Shown here piece after piece: positions 10,147 through 17,217 of a DNA stretch of 64,000 nt. The translations under genes and the position numbers were made by a program. The first letter of the stretch is position 1. The number at the start of each line of letters is the position of its first letter. The notes below the pieces were generated by a model. The model ran no database searches. It worked only from the letters and a program-made list of their open reading frames with translations, and was not told the origin of the DNA. The DNA is taken from NCBI GenBank assembly GCA_934129895.1, contig CAKOWY010000001.1, positions 434,001 through 498,000 on the forward strand, read 5' to 3'. This DNA is from an uncultured Clostridia bacterium (GTDB lineage: Bacteria; Bacillota; Clostridia; TANB77; CAG-508).

Positions 10147-10176
10147 ATTATATCATATTTTATTTTTATTTGTCAA
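10147..10176 (-). promoter_or_regulatory. Sigma-A promoter of rpoBC
   Basis: On the minus strand, consensus TTGACA (10176-10171) and TATAAT (10152-10147) are separated by 18 nt. It diverges from the promoter of the 389-residue gene at 10225. Confidence 0.75.
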
Positions 10177-10224
10177 CGTTTTTTGTAACTTTTTATTGTA
10201 CATCCCATTTATTTACATAATATA

Positions 10225-10253
10225 TTGACTCTTTAGTAATTTTATATTATAAT
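10225..10253 (+). promoter_or_regulatory. Sigma-A promoter of the 389-residue gene
   Basis: TTGACT and TATAAT are 17 nt apart. The leader is about 88 nt and contains two Shine-Dalgarno-like sites: AGGAGG near 10290, and TGGAGG just before the start codon. Confidence 0.7.
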
Positions 10254-10348
10254 TATTATATGCACATTAAAAATGCAAATAATATTAGGAGGTTTTATTT
10301 CAGTATTCGTTCGCAGTAACAAAACACAAAAAACATGGAGGCCACATT

Positions 10349-11518
10349 ATGTTTAATTTCACAAAAAAGATTGATATCCCCTTTGTCAAAGATTCCATTA
10401 TGACAGCATTGAATCCCAAAAATTACACTTGTCCTATTATCTTTTCGGACATTTGTGATGTATCCCAAACCTTAACTGTTCCTAAATTCTTCAATTCATT
10501 TGCGAGTCTGATCCTCGCAAATTATTCCAAAGAGTTGTGGAATCAGAACAGCAAAATTTTCAAGGCCAAAAGCCTTGTTTTCGACAGAGTTATGAATTGC
10601 TGGGAGTTTACCACTTGCCAAAAGGTTGTTGGCGAATCCGTTTCTGTTAAGAAAAGTTCTATGTCCGGCAAATTCACCAAATATGCGAAAGCAACTATCT
10701 TGATGTATTTGAATGTCAGGATCAAATTCAATGGCTCTACTGTTGTCGTCGAAACCTATTTACCGAATGATATTGCACAGCAAAAATATGTGCAGATTGT
10801 TCCTTTAACAGGTGACTACTACAATAGCAATTTTCTTCTTAGCGAAGGTACCTTAGAGATTAGCCAAAGCTATTGCCAGGAAGTCGAAAAAGTTTTTACT
10901 GACAACATTTCATTTATCAAAGATAAACTTGCAAGTTACAAAGCAAAAGATGGCGACTTGCTCTGGAACATGAGTTTTTGGAACAGCCAGAAATATCAGA
11001 CCATCTTTGATTACCGTTGCATTTCTCAAGTCTATACTGCTGCAATCAGAACGTTTCCCCTTTTCCGGACTGAAAGTTACGAAAACAAAAAAGAAATTTT
11101 GCTTTCTGCTCTCAAAAAGGCCAAGGCAGCTCTCTTGTATGACGGAAAACGTTCTATGGCAAGTTCCGATTTCTCTAAGGCATTATACTTTGAACTCGTA
11201 ACACGTCATCTTGATTTCCAGATGGCTACCGGAAGATTCGGTATCAAAACCTTGAGTATGCAAAAATGGGGTCGTGAACATTTTGGAAATATTTCCAGAA
11301 CGCTTTTGTGCACTGAGGAACAGATTATGTCCTTTGATTACACAAAGGTTTCCGCAGACCAACTCGTATGGGTCGTTTACGATAATGTAAACTATGCGGC
11401 CTACGAGATGTTCAACATGTTGCTTCCCAACGCAGACGACATCACCAAGAACGCATTCAACACTTCTGTCCAGATTTCTGACAACAGCGATCTGGATGAT
11501 GATGAACTGGAGGCTTAA
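10349..11518 (+). CDS. Unrecognised 389-residue protein of foreign base composition
   Basis: I do not recognise this protein. It has no signal peptide, transmembrane segment or known motif that I can see. It looks like a soluble globular protein ending in a short acidic tail (DLDDDELEA). The start is ATG at 10349 behind TGGAGG. Base and codon use differ strikingly from the neighbours: in two 60-base lines I counted by hand, G+C is 23 and 28, against 16 in a line of glmS, and C-ending codons are common. It has its own promoter and a G+C-rich terminator, so it is a self-contained cassette between rpoB and glmS. This suggests acquisition from another genome (inference). A phage or plasmid origin is possible but not shown. 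Confidence 0.8.
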   Translation: MFNFTKKIDIPFVKDSIMTALNPKNYTCPIIFSDICDVSQTLTVPKFFNSFASLILANYSKELWNQNSKIFKAKSLVFDRVMNCWEFTTCQKVVGESVSVKKSSMSGKFTKYAKATILMYLNVRIKFNGSTVVVETYLPNDIAQQKYVQIVPLTGDYYNSNFLLSEGTLEISQSYCQEVEKVFTDNISFIKDKLASYKAKDGDLLWNMSFWNSQKYQTIFDYRCISQVYTAAIRTFPLFRTESYENKKEILLSALKKAKAALLYDGKRSMASSDFSKALYFELVTRHLDFQMATGRFGIKTLSMQKWGREHFGNISRTLLCTEEQIMSFDYTKVSADQLVWVVYDNVNYAAYEMFNMLLPNADDITKNAFNTSVQISDNSDLDDDELEA

Positions 11519-11540
11519 ATCTCTTAATAATTTTAGCAGG

Positions 11541-11573
11541 ATGCAGGGGCGTTATGCCCCTGCATTTCTTTTA
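11541..11573 (+). terminator. G+C-rich terminator of the 389-residue gene
   Basis: Perfect 10-bp stem ATGCAGGGGC/GCCCCTGCAT with a 5-base loop, then TTCTTTT. It is more G+C-rich than most terminators in the window, matching the composition of the gene it closes. Confidence 0.85.
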
Positions 11574-11599
11574 TCTTTCAAAAATTAATTAAAAAATAC

Positions 11600-11626
11600 T
11601 TGCATCAAAATTTAAAATGATATAAT
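11600..11626 (+). promoter_or_regulatory. Probable glmS promoter
   Basis: TTGCAT is followed by overlapping TATAAT copies (the first at 11621, 15 nt away). Spacing is not ideal for either copy, so the exact -10 is uncertain. It lies just upstream of the glmS ribozyme. Confidence 0.45.
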
Positions 11627-11678
11627 ATAATATAGAAATTGAAATATTAAAAATAAATAATGAAAGGAGTTATTTTGT

Positions 11679-11870
11679 AGCGCCTGAGCACAAACTGTGT
11701 TGACGAGGTCTAGAGTTTATCGAATTTTCGGCGGATGCTCTAGTGGCTTAACTTAAGCCATAGTATTATAACAAAAAACAATGTAATGTTGTAACAGAAA
11801 TTAATACATAAGTATATTTCAATTCCGCATATAAGGGATTTTTGCGTTCAAAAACCCTATTAAACTTTTT
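11679..11870 (+). ncRNA. glmS ribozyme (glucosamine-6-phosphate-activated)
   Basis: Self-cleaving cis-regulatory RNA in the glmS 5' UTR. The conserved core is present: AGCGCC at 11679 (cleavage expected between A11679 and G11680), then GACGAGG, and TTATCGAATTTTCGGCGGAT flanked by the pairing GAG/CTC. A terminal hairpin (AGGGATTTTTG with TTCAAAAACCCT) closes the 3' side just before the ribosome binding site. In this family GlcN6P triggers cleavage and mRNA decay, giving product feedback on GlmS. The 3' limit is approximate. Confidence 0.93.
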
Positions 11871-11885
11871 AAGGAGGATTCACAA

Positions 11886-13727
11886 ATGTGTGGAATTATT
11901 GGATACATAGGACATAAAAAAGCTAGTCCTATATTAATTAATGGTCTTTTAAGACTTGAATACAGAGGTTATGACTCTGCAGGAATATCAACTATAGAAA
12001 AAAATGGTCTTTCTGTAATGAAAGATGTTGGAAGAGTTAAAAATTTATATAATTTAAAAGGAATTGATTCTCTTGAAGGTACAATAGGTATTGCTCATAC
12101 AAGATGGGCAACACATGGTAAGCCTTCAAAAGAAAATGCTCATCCTCATTTAGACAATAGTAATAGTTTCGCTGTTGTTCACAATGGAATTATTGAAAAT
12201 TATAACGAATTAAAAAAATTTTTATTAGATAATGGTTATACATTTCATTCTCAAACAGATACTGAAATTATACCAAATCTTATACACTACTATTACTCAA
12301 AAGATAAAAAAGATGATGATAAAAAGGTCTTACGTGCTGTTCAAAAAACTTGTAAAGACTTAAAAGGAAGTTATGCACTTCAAATTATTTCAAAATATAT
12401 GCCAGATAATATGATTGTTATTAGAAAAGATAGCCCTCTTGTTATCGGTAAAGGTGATGGAGAAAATTATATTTCTTCTGACATACCAGCAATCTTATCA
12501 TTTACAAAAGATTTTTATCTTTTAAATGATAATGAGTTTGCTTTTCTTTCAAGAGATAAAGTTGATTTTTATGATATGGAATTAAATAAAATTGATAAAA
12601 AATTAACAAGTATTGAGTGGAATGCAAGTGCTGCTGATAAAAATGGATTTGATGATTATATGTTAAAAGAAATATTTGAACAACCAACAGCTATAAGAGA
12701 AACAATTGGTTCACGTTTACCAGAAAACGAATTATGTAATTTTGATGATTTAAAATTTACTAAAGAATTTTTATCAAAAATAAATAAAATATATATAGTG
12801 GCTTGTGGAACAGCAATGCATGCTGGACTTTCTGGAAAAAACGCAATTGAAAATTTATGCCATATTCCAGTTACTGTTGATATAGCATCTGAATTTAGAT
12901 ATAGAAATCCAATTATTGATAAAAATACTTTATGCATATATATTTCTCAATCCGGTGAAACTGCAGATACTATTGCTGCACTTAAACTTGCAAAATCAAA
13001 TGGAGCAACAACCCTTGCAATATCTAATGTCATTGGCAGTTCTATAACAAGGGAAGCCGACTATTCTATTTATACACATGCTGGACCAGAAATTGCTGTT
13101 GCCTCAACCAAAGCTTATACTTCTCAAGTTATGCTTCTTGTAATTTTAGCAATTTACTTTGCCGAAATATTAGAAAGTACACCACTTTCTGATTTAAAAG
13201 ATCTAAAAAAAGAAATATTTAATGTTCCAGAAAAAATTGAAGATGCTTTAAAATGTTCTAATGAAATTAAAAATTTTGCTAAAAATATTTATCAAGAAAA
13301 AGATGTATTTTTCCTAGGCAGAGGTGTTGATTATAACACTGCCCTTGAAGCTTCTTTAAAATTAAAAGAAATTTCATATATACATTCTGAAGCTTATGCT
13401 GCTGGTGAATTAAAACATGGTCCTATTGCATTAATTGAAAATGGTATTTCTGTTATAAGTATAATCACAGACAAAAACTTAGTTGAAAAAACAATAAGTA
13501 ATATTCAAGAGGTTATTACTAGAGGTGCAAAAACACTAGTTATTGCAAATCAACCACTTCCAAGTAATAATATTGATACAATTATAGAAATTCCTAATAC
13601 TAATACTCTACTTTCACCTATTGTTTCAATTATTCCTTTACAATTATTATCTTATTATATTTCAAAGGAAAAAGGATTGGATGTTGATAAACCAAGAAAC
13701 CTTGCAAAATCAGTAACAGTTGAATAA
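11886..13727 (+). CDS. glmS: Glutamine--fructose-6-phosphate aminotransferase (isomerizing)
   Basis: Makes glucosamine-6-phosphate from fructose-6-phosphate and glutamine, the first step to UDP-GlcNAc and the cell wall. It has 613 residues, the usual length. After Met removal Cys becomes the N-terminal nucleophile (CGIIGYIGHK). The class II amidotransferase domain shows RYRGYDSAG-type (EYRGYDSAG) and THGKPS motifs. Two SIS sugar-isomerase domains follow (SQSGETADT, and the EASLKLKEISYIHSEAY region). The C-terminus ends DKPRNLAKSVTVE, as in the family. The start ATG follows AAGGAGGATTCACAA. Expression is controlled by the ribozyme directly upstream. Confidence 0.98.
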   Translation: MCGIIGYIGHKKASPILINGLLRLEYRGYDSAGISTIEKNGLSVMKDVGRVKNLYNLKGIDSLEGTIGIAHTRWATHGKPSKENAHPHLDNSNSFAVVHNGIIENYNELKKFLLDNGYTFHSQTDTEIIPNLIHYYYSKDKKDDDKKVLRAVQKTCKDLKGSYALQIISKYMPDNMIVIRKDSPLVIGKGDGENYISSDIPAILSFTKDFYLLNDNEFAFLSRDKVDFYDMELNKIDKKLTSIEWNASAADKNGFDDYMLKEIFEQPTAIRETIGSRLPENELCNFDDLKFTKEFLSKINKIYIVACGTAMHAGLSGKNAIENLCHIPVTVDIASEFRYRNPIIDKNTLCIYISQSGETADTIAALKLAKSNGATTLAISNVIGSSITREADYSIYTHAGPEIAVASTKAYTSQVMLLVILAIYFAEILESTPLSDLKDLKKEIFNVPEKIEDALKCSNEIKNFAKNIYQEKDVFFLGRGVDYNTALEASLKLKEISYIHSEAYAAGELKHGPIALIENGISVISIITDKNLVEKTISNIQEVITRGAKTLVIANQPLPSNNIDTIIEIPNTNTLLSPIVSIIPLQLLSYYISKEKGLDVDKPRNLAKSVTVE

Positions 13728-13776
13728 AAAAAAGAACAAATATTAAACAATATGTTTAATATTTGTTCTTTTTTAT
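13728..13776. terminator. Bidirectional terminator between glmS and the M23 peptidase
   Basis: An 18-bp perfect stem, AAAGAACAAATATTAAAC (13731-13748) with its complement at 13754-13771. A-runs on the left and T-runs on the right serve both convergent genes. Confidence 0.9.
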
Positions 13777-14792
13777 TTATATAAATATTGTTGTGGATTA
13801 ATTGCAACTCCATTTACTCTTATTTCTAAATGTAAGTGTGGACCTGTTGTATTTCCTGTCATCCCAACTTCTGCAATAATATCTCCTGCCTTTACAGTCT
13901 GTCCTACTGATGCATATAATTTATTACAATGAGCATACCAAGTTTCAATTCCATTTCCATGGTCTATTTTTATAAGATTTCCATAAGATCCATTTCTTTC
14001 TGCAAATATTACTGTTCCATTTGCAACTGCTTTAATTTTTGTTCCAAATGAACAAGCTATATCTGTTCCTGTATGAGCTCCCGATCTTATACTACTTACA
14101 TTTCCAAATCTTGAGCTAACATATCCATTTACAGGTGTAACTGCTAAAAGTACGCCATTAATTGTTGGTAATTTTGTTTTTAAATCTTCTTCTATTAATA
14201 CATCTACTTTTTGTTCTACAACTTCTTTTGCTGTAGCAACTTCTTCTATTCCTATTTCATCTAAATTTTCTGTATAATTTGTTGCAATCATTAAATCTAA
14301 TTGAATTTCATCATCTTTATGTTCTTCTTTTATTTGTTCTACAGCTTGTTCTGCTTCTTCCATATTATCAACATAACTTACAGTTTCACCATTTAATGTT
14401 ACTGCATAATATTTATACATTATATTTGCTTCTTGCTTTAATGCTAATAAAATCTCATTTTCATTAGTTTCTTGTGTTCTTTCTACTAATTTCATTTCAT
14501 AATTTGGCATTTCATCTAAAGTAACAAAATCAATATTTTTTCCTTCCATTTCTATTACTTCAGATTGAATTCTACTACAAAATTCATCTTTATTTTCTAC
14601 ATATCCTATCTGTTCTCCAGATAAAGTAACTATATATATTGGCTTATATTTTATAAAAAATATCGCTATTATTAAGCCTACCCCTAACGCCATTATTGTG
14701 AAAAACTTAAAGCTTTCTTTCGTGTAATACTTTAGTTTTTTCTTTAAAATATATATCCTCTCCTTTTTTATGTTCGAATTTTTAGCGACCAA
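13773..14792 (-). CDS. Membrane-anchored M23 (LytM-type) peptidoglycan endopeptidase
   Basis: Up to 339 residues. A basic N-terminus and one transmembrane segment (about 33-49) are followed by an extracytoplasmic region of about 170 residues. The C-terminal M23 domain has the zinc ligands HTGTDI and GPHLHLE and the AHCNKL motif. Such proteins cut peptide cross-bridges, or act as regulators of cell-wall hydrolysis. The start is doubtful. The TTG at 14792 coincides with the predicted transcription start, whereas AAGGAGAGG at about 14757-14765 points to an unusual ATT (14750) or ATA start. No ATG, GTG or TTG lies in between. The membrane segment is included either way. Confidence 0.85.
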   Translation of the reverse strand: MVAKNSNIKKERIYILKKKLKYYTKESFKFFTIMALGVGLIIAIFFIKYKPIYIVTLSGEQIGYVENKDEFCSRIQSEVIEMEGKNIDFVTLDEMPNYEMKLVERTQETNENEILLALKQEANIMYKYYAVTLNGETVSYVDNMEEAEQAVEQIKEEHKDDEIQLDLMIATNYTENLDEIGIEEVATAKEVVEQKVDVLIEEDLKTKLPTINGVLLAVTPVNGYVSSRFGNVSSIRSGAHTGTDIACSFGTKIKAVANGTVIFAERNGSYGNLIKIDHGNGIETWYAHCNKLYASVGQTVKAGDIIAEVGMTGNTTGPHLHLEIRVNGVAINPQQYLYK

Positions 14793-14797
14793 CGTCT

Positions 14798-14826
14798 ATT
14801 ATAACATATTTTTTCTATAATTGCAA
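14798..14826 (-). promoter_or_regulatory. Promoter of the M23 peptidase gene
   Basis: On the minus strand TTGCAA (14826-14821) and TATAAT (14803-14798) are 17 nt apart. The expected start site near 14791 overlaps the TTG codon that opens the reading frame. Confidence 0.7.
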
Positions 14827-14888
14827 GTTTTTATTATTTTCCCCATTTTTAGACCTTTTATTCCATGTTTTTTCACTTTATTTTTGTA

Positions 14889-14917
14889 TTGTATTTCTTA
14901 CATATATATGTTAAAAT
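14889..14917 (+). promoter_or_regulatory. Promoter of the RluA-family gene
   Basis: TTGTAT and TAAAAT are 17 nt apart, 33 bases before the start codon. Confidence 0.5.
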
Positions 14918-14950
14918 ATTCTTACTATAAATTTTAGAAAGAGATTTATT

Positions 14951-15805
14951 ATGAAAGAATTAATTGTACCACAAAAATATAATAATAAAAAAATATGCAA
15001 ATTTATTTTAGATTCATTTCCTGCTTTATCACAAAACACATTATATAAAGCTTTAAGGCAAAAAGATATCAAAGTAAATGGTAAAAGGATTAGCAAAGAT
15101 TGTGAAGTTCTTGCAGGAGATACTTTAAATATTTATATTTCAGATAATTTACTATATCCTGAAATAAACCTACCTGTAGTTTATGAAGATAATAATATCT
15201 TAGTAATTGATAAACCAATAAACATTGAAGTTACTGGTGAAAACAGTCTAACAAGCATGATTCAAAAAAAATACAATTCCAATAATATTATGCCATGTCA
15301 TAGACTTGACAGAAATACAACGGGTTTAATATTATTCGCAAAAAATAATACTTCATTAAATATTCTATTAGAAAAATTTAAAAATCACGAAATAGAAAAA
15401 TCTTATGAAGCTTTAGTTTATGGAATTCCCAAAATAAAAAAAGCAAGACTTGAAGCCTACCTATTTAAAGACACAAAAAAATCTATTGTTTATATTTCAG
15501 ATTCTTTTAAACAAGGATATCAAAAAATTATAACTTCATATTCTGTAATTAAAGAATACAACAATAACACTTCACTTTTAGATGTAAATATAGAAACCGG
15601 GAAAACACACCAAATTAGAGCTCATTTAGCACATATAGGATATCCAATTATTGGTGATGGCAAATATGGAATCAACAAAATCAATAAACAATTTGGCTAT
15701 AAATATCAACAATTACATAGTTACAAATTAAAATTTAATTTTAAAACTTATTCTAATAATTTAAATTATTTAAATAATATGACTATTGAAAAAAAGAGTT
15801 TTTAG
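14951..15805 (+). CDS. RluA-family pseudouridine synthase
   Basis: Isomerises specific uridines in rRNA (or tRNA) to pseudouridine. It has 284 residues. The N-terminal S4 RNA-binding domain (about 14-70, with VNGKRISKDCEVLAGD) is followed by the catalytic domain with HRLDRNTTGLILFAKN, whose Asp is the catalytic residue. ETGKTHQIRAHLAHIGYPIIGD is the second conserved block (the run is interrupted here only by family-variable positions). The substrate position cannot be told from sequence. The start ATG follows AGAAAGAGATTT. The gene stands alone, with a hairpin over its stop codon. Confidence 0.9.
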   Translation: MKELIVPQKYNNKKICKFILDSFPALSQNTLYKALRQKDIKVNGKRISKDCEVLAGDTLNIYISDNLLYPEINLPVVYEDNNILVIDKPINIEVTGENSLTSMIQKKYNSNNIMPCHRLDRNTTGLILFAKNNTSLNILLEKFKNHEIEKSYEALVYGIPKIKKARLEAYLFKDTKKSIVYISDSFKQGYQKIITSYSVIKEYNNNTSLLDVNIETGKTHQIRAHLAHIGYPIIGDGKYGINKINKQFGYKYQQLHSYKLKFNFKTYSNNLNYLNNMTIEKKSF

Positions 15806-15825
15806 AAAATTTCTAAAAGCTCTTT
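15793..15825 (+). terminator. Probable terminator overlapping the RluA-family stop codon
   Basis: AAAGAG(T)TTTTAG pairs with CTAAAA(G)CTCTTT, and the TAG stop lies inside the left arm. The following T-run is weak. Confidence 0.55.
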
Positions 15826-15909
15826 AACTATCTTTTGCAAAATTAAACCTTTACTTCTATTAATTTTCATGATATAATATCCAAAACTAACTTAAAAGGA
15901 GGCATTTTT

Positions 15910-16434
15910 ATGGAACAAAATCAAAAGTTAGCAGAAGATAAAGTATTAATTTTATATTTACTAAATAAAATAAATAATGAAATTAAAAATGATAATTTAT
16001 ATAATATTGTATCTCTTTCAGAAGATATTAATTACTTTTATTACCAAGAATTAATTACTGATTTAAAAAACAATAATCTTATTATTTTTATATCTCAAGA
16101 TGATTGCAATCTTTTAAAATTATCATCTGAAGGAAAACAAGCTTATGAATTAACTAAATCACTTTTACCTGGATTATTAAAATTAAAAGCTGATACTGTT
16201 TTAAAAGAACAAATTCCAAATATCGAAGAAGAATCATCAGTTATTTCTGAATTTATTCCTAAAGATGAAAATAATTATACAATTAAATGCAAAGTTATAG
16301 AAAAAAATGAAACAATTTTTGAAATTTCTTTATATGCTGGTTCAAGAGAAAATGCAAAACAGATTGCAGATAATTGGAAAAATAATGCAAATTCAATATA
16401 TCCAAAAGTAATTGAATTATTATCTAAACCATAA
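15910..16434 (+). CDS. DUF4364 family protein (winged-helix-like)
   Basis: A 174-residue soluble protein. The pattern fits the clostridial DUF4364 family: an N-terminal region resembling a winged helix (DKVLILYLLNKIN, then LITDLKNNNLI and LLKLSSEGKQAYEL) and a C-terminal beta-rich domain (YTIKCKVIEKNETIFEISLYA). The molecular function of the family is not established; a DNA-binding or regulatory role is inferred from the fold-like pattern only. The start ATG follows AAAAGGAGGCATTTTT. An IS200-type element begins about six bases after its stop codon. Confidence 0.75.
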   Translation: MEQNQKLAEDKVLILYLLNKINNEIKNDNLYNIVSLSEDINYFYYQELITDLKNNNLIIFISQDDCNLLKLSSEGKQAYELTKSLLPGLLKLKADTVLKEQIPNIEEESSVISEFIPKDENNYTIKCKVIEKNETIFEISLYAGSRENAKQIADNWKNNANSIYPKVIELLSKP

Positions 16435-16441
16435 TAAAAAT

Positions 16442-16559
16442 CCTCCGGCTTAGCCGGAGGTATTTTACTTATAACGCCCATAGGGCTATGTTACAAGCAG
16501 AGCCTCAAGGCTCATAGCTATTCCGACGCATGCGTCTCTTATGACCCGTTAAACGGGTC
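16442..16559 (-). repeat. Cascade of five short G+C-rich palindromes at the IS right end
   Basis: Five compact hairpins lie in under 120 bases: CCTCCGGC/GCCGGAGG (16442-16460), GCCC/GGGC (16476-16486), GAGCC/GGCTC (16500-16513), GACGCATGCGTC (16525-16536) and GACCCG/CGGGTC (16543-16559). They stand out against the AT-rich surroundings. The last one encodes the transposase C-terminus (DPFNGS). Confidence 0.7.
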
Positions 16560-17039
16560 TTTATATTCTTTTATTGATATTTGATCACACATCATATCTT
16601 CCTGTAATTGATTTCTTACATATTCTGCTATTTTCTTTGCATTTTTACCTACCGTGTCTACATAGTATCCACGGCACCAAAAACTTCGCTGTCAAAATTT
16701 GTATTTCAAATTTGACCATCTTTGGAAAATTATGAGGCTGCTTTTGCCCTTTAGGATTCCCATATATTTTGATACTGATAATTTTGGTGGTATTTCTACA
16801 AACATATGCACATGATCTGCGCATACTTCAGCCTCTATAATTTTCGCTTCCTGCCACTCTGAAATCTCCCTCAATATCTTTCCAATTTCTAACCTTTTCT
16901 GTCCATAAAAAATTTTTCTCCTATATTTTGGTGTGAATACTATATGATATTTGCAATTACATTTTGTATGTGATAAACTTGACATTGTATCATACGTAGT
17001 ATTTTCTTCTTTAGTTTTTTGGCTGAATATACTATTCAT
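16539..17039 (-). pseudogene. tnpA: IS200-type transposase TnpA with in-frame TGA stop
   Basis: HUH-type Y1 transposase acting on single-stranded DNA. I start it at ATG 17039 (MNSIFSQ), set by AAAGGAG 10 nt upstream, rather than at a longer open frame beginning at 17087. The HUH motif is in ADHVHMFVEIPPK, and the catalytic tyrosine is probably in SKYMGILKGKSS. A TGA at 16692-16694 interrupts the frame after LKYKF. The same frame continues without a shift through SFWCRGYYVDTVGKN and NQLQEDMMCDQ to a normal end at 16539. The interruption looks like a single GGA to TGA change (KFGQR in relatives). Intact length would be 166 residues. Confidence 0.85.
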
Positions 17040-17045
17040 TGATAC

Positions 17046-17115
17046 GCAACTCCTTTCATTTATTTTATTATTTATGCGTCGAAACATATTGATATTATAA
17101 CATGAAAGGAGTTGC
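17046..17115 (-). promoter_or_regulatory. Inverted repeat masking the tnpA ribosome binding site, with tnpA promoter in its loop
   Basis: A 14-bp perfect inverted repeat: GCAACTCCTTTCAT at 17046-17059 and ATGAAAGGAGTTGC at 17102-17115. The inner arm, in mRNA sense, contains the tnpA Shine-Dalgarno AAAGGAG. A TATAAT (17099-17094) lies in the loop. The element's own transcript would therefore start inside and lack the outer arm, while read-through transcripts would fold and hide the site. IS200 and IS10 are known to use this kind of protection. Confidence 0.65.
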
Positions 17116-17171
17116 TTTGCTACATAGCTAAAGCCTACTATACTACCGGCATAGCCGGAAGTTTATTTAAC

Positions 17172-17214
17172 AATAAAAAACTATATTTAATGTTTTACAT
17201 TAAATATAGTTTTT
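17172..17214 (-). terminator. Terminator of thrS
   Basis: A 17-bp perfect stem (AAAAACTATATTTAATG, 17176-17192, with its complement at 17198-17214) with T-rich flanks on either strand. It sits just past the thrS stop. Confidence 0.88.
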
Positions 17215-17217
17215 ATT

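Larger units (their letters stand above)
16440..17165 (-). mobile_element. IS200/IS605-family insertion sequence (solo tnpA, inactivated)
   Basis: A single HUH-transposase gene in minus orientation is flanked by short G+C-rich palindromes. At the downstream side CCTCCGGC-tta-GCCGGAGG lies at 16442-16460; at the upstream side TACCGGC-ata-GCCGGAA lies at 17144-17160. The similarity of the two (CCGGCnnAGCCGG) suggests they are the subterminal hairpins by which IS200/IS605 ends are recognised. No terminal inverted repeats or target duplications are expected in this family. There is no tnpB. Exact ends are uncertain by tens of bases. Confidence 0.75.

Noticed and set aside
10260..10348. Leader peptide upstream of the 389-residue gene (second AGGAGG near 10290).
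   Set aside because: No ATG, GTG or TTG at a suitable distance; only an ATT could start such a frame, which is too weak to call.
16692..16694. TGA read as a sense codon (alternative genetic code).
   Set aside because: Other genes, for example at 32360 and 32880, end with TGA at sensible protein ends, and the transposase is the only gene with an internal TGA.
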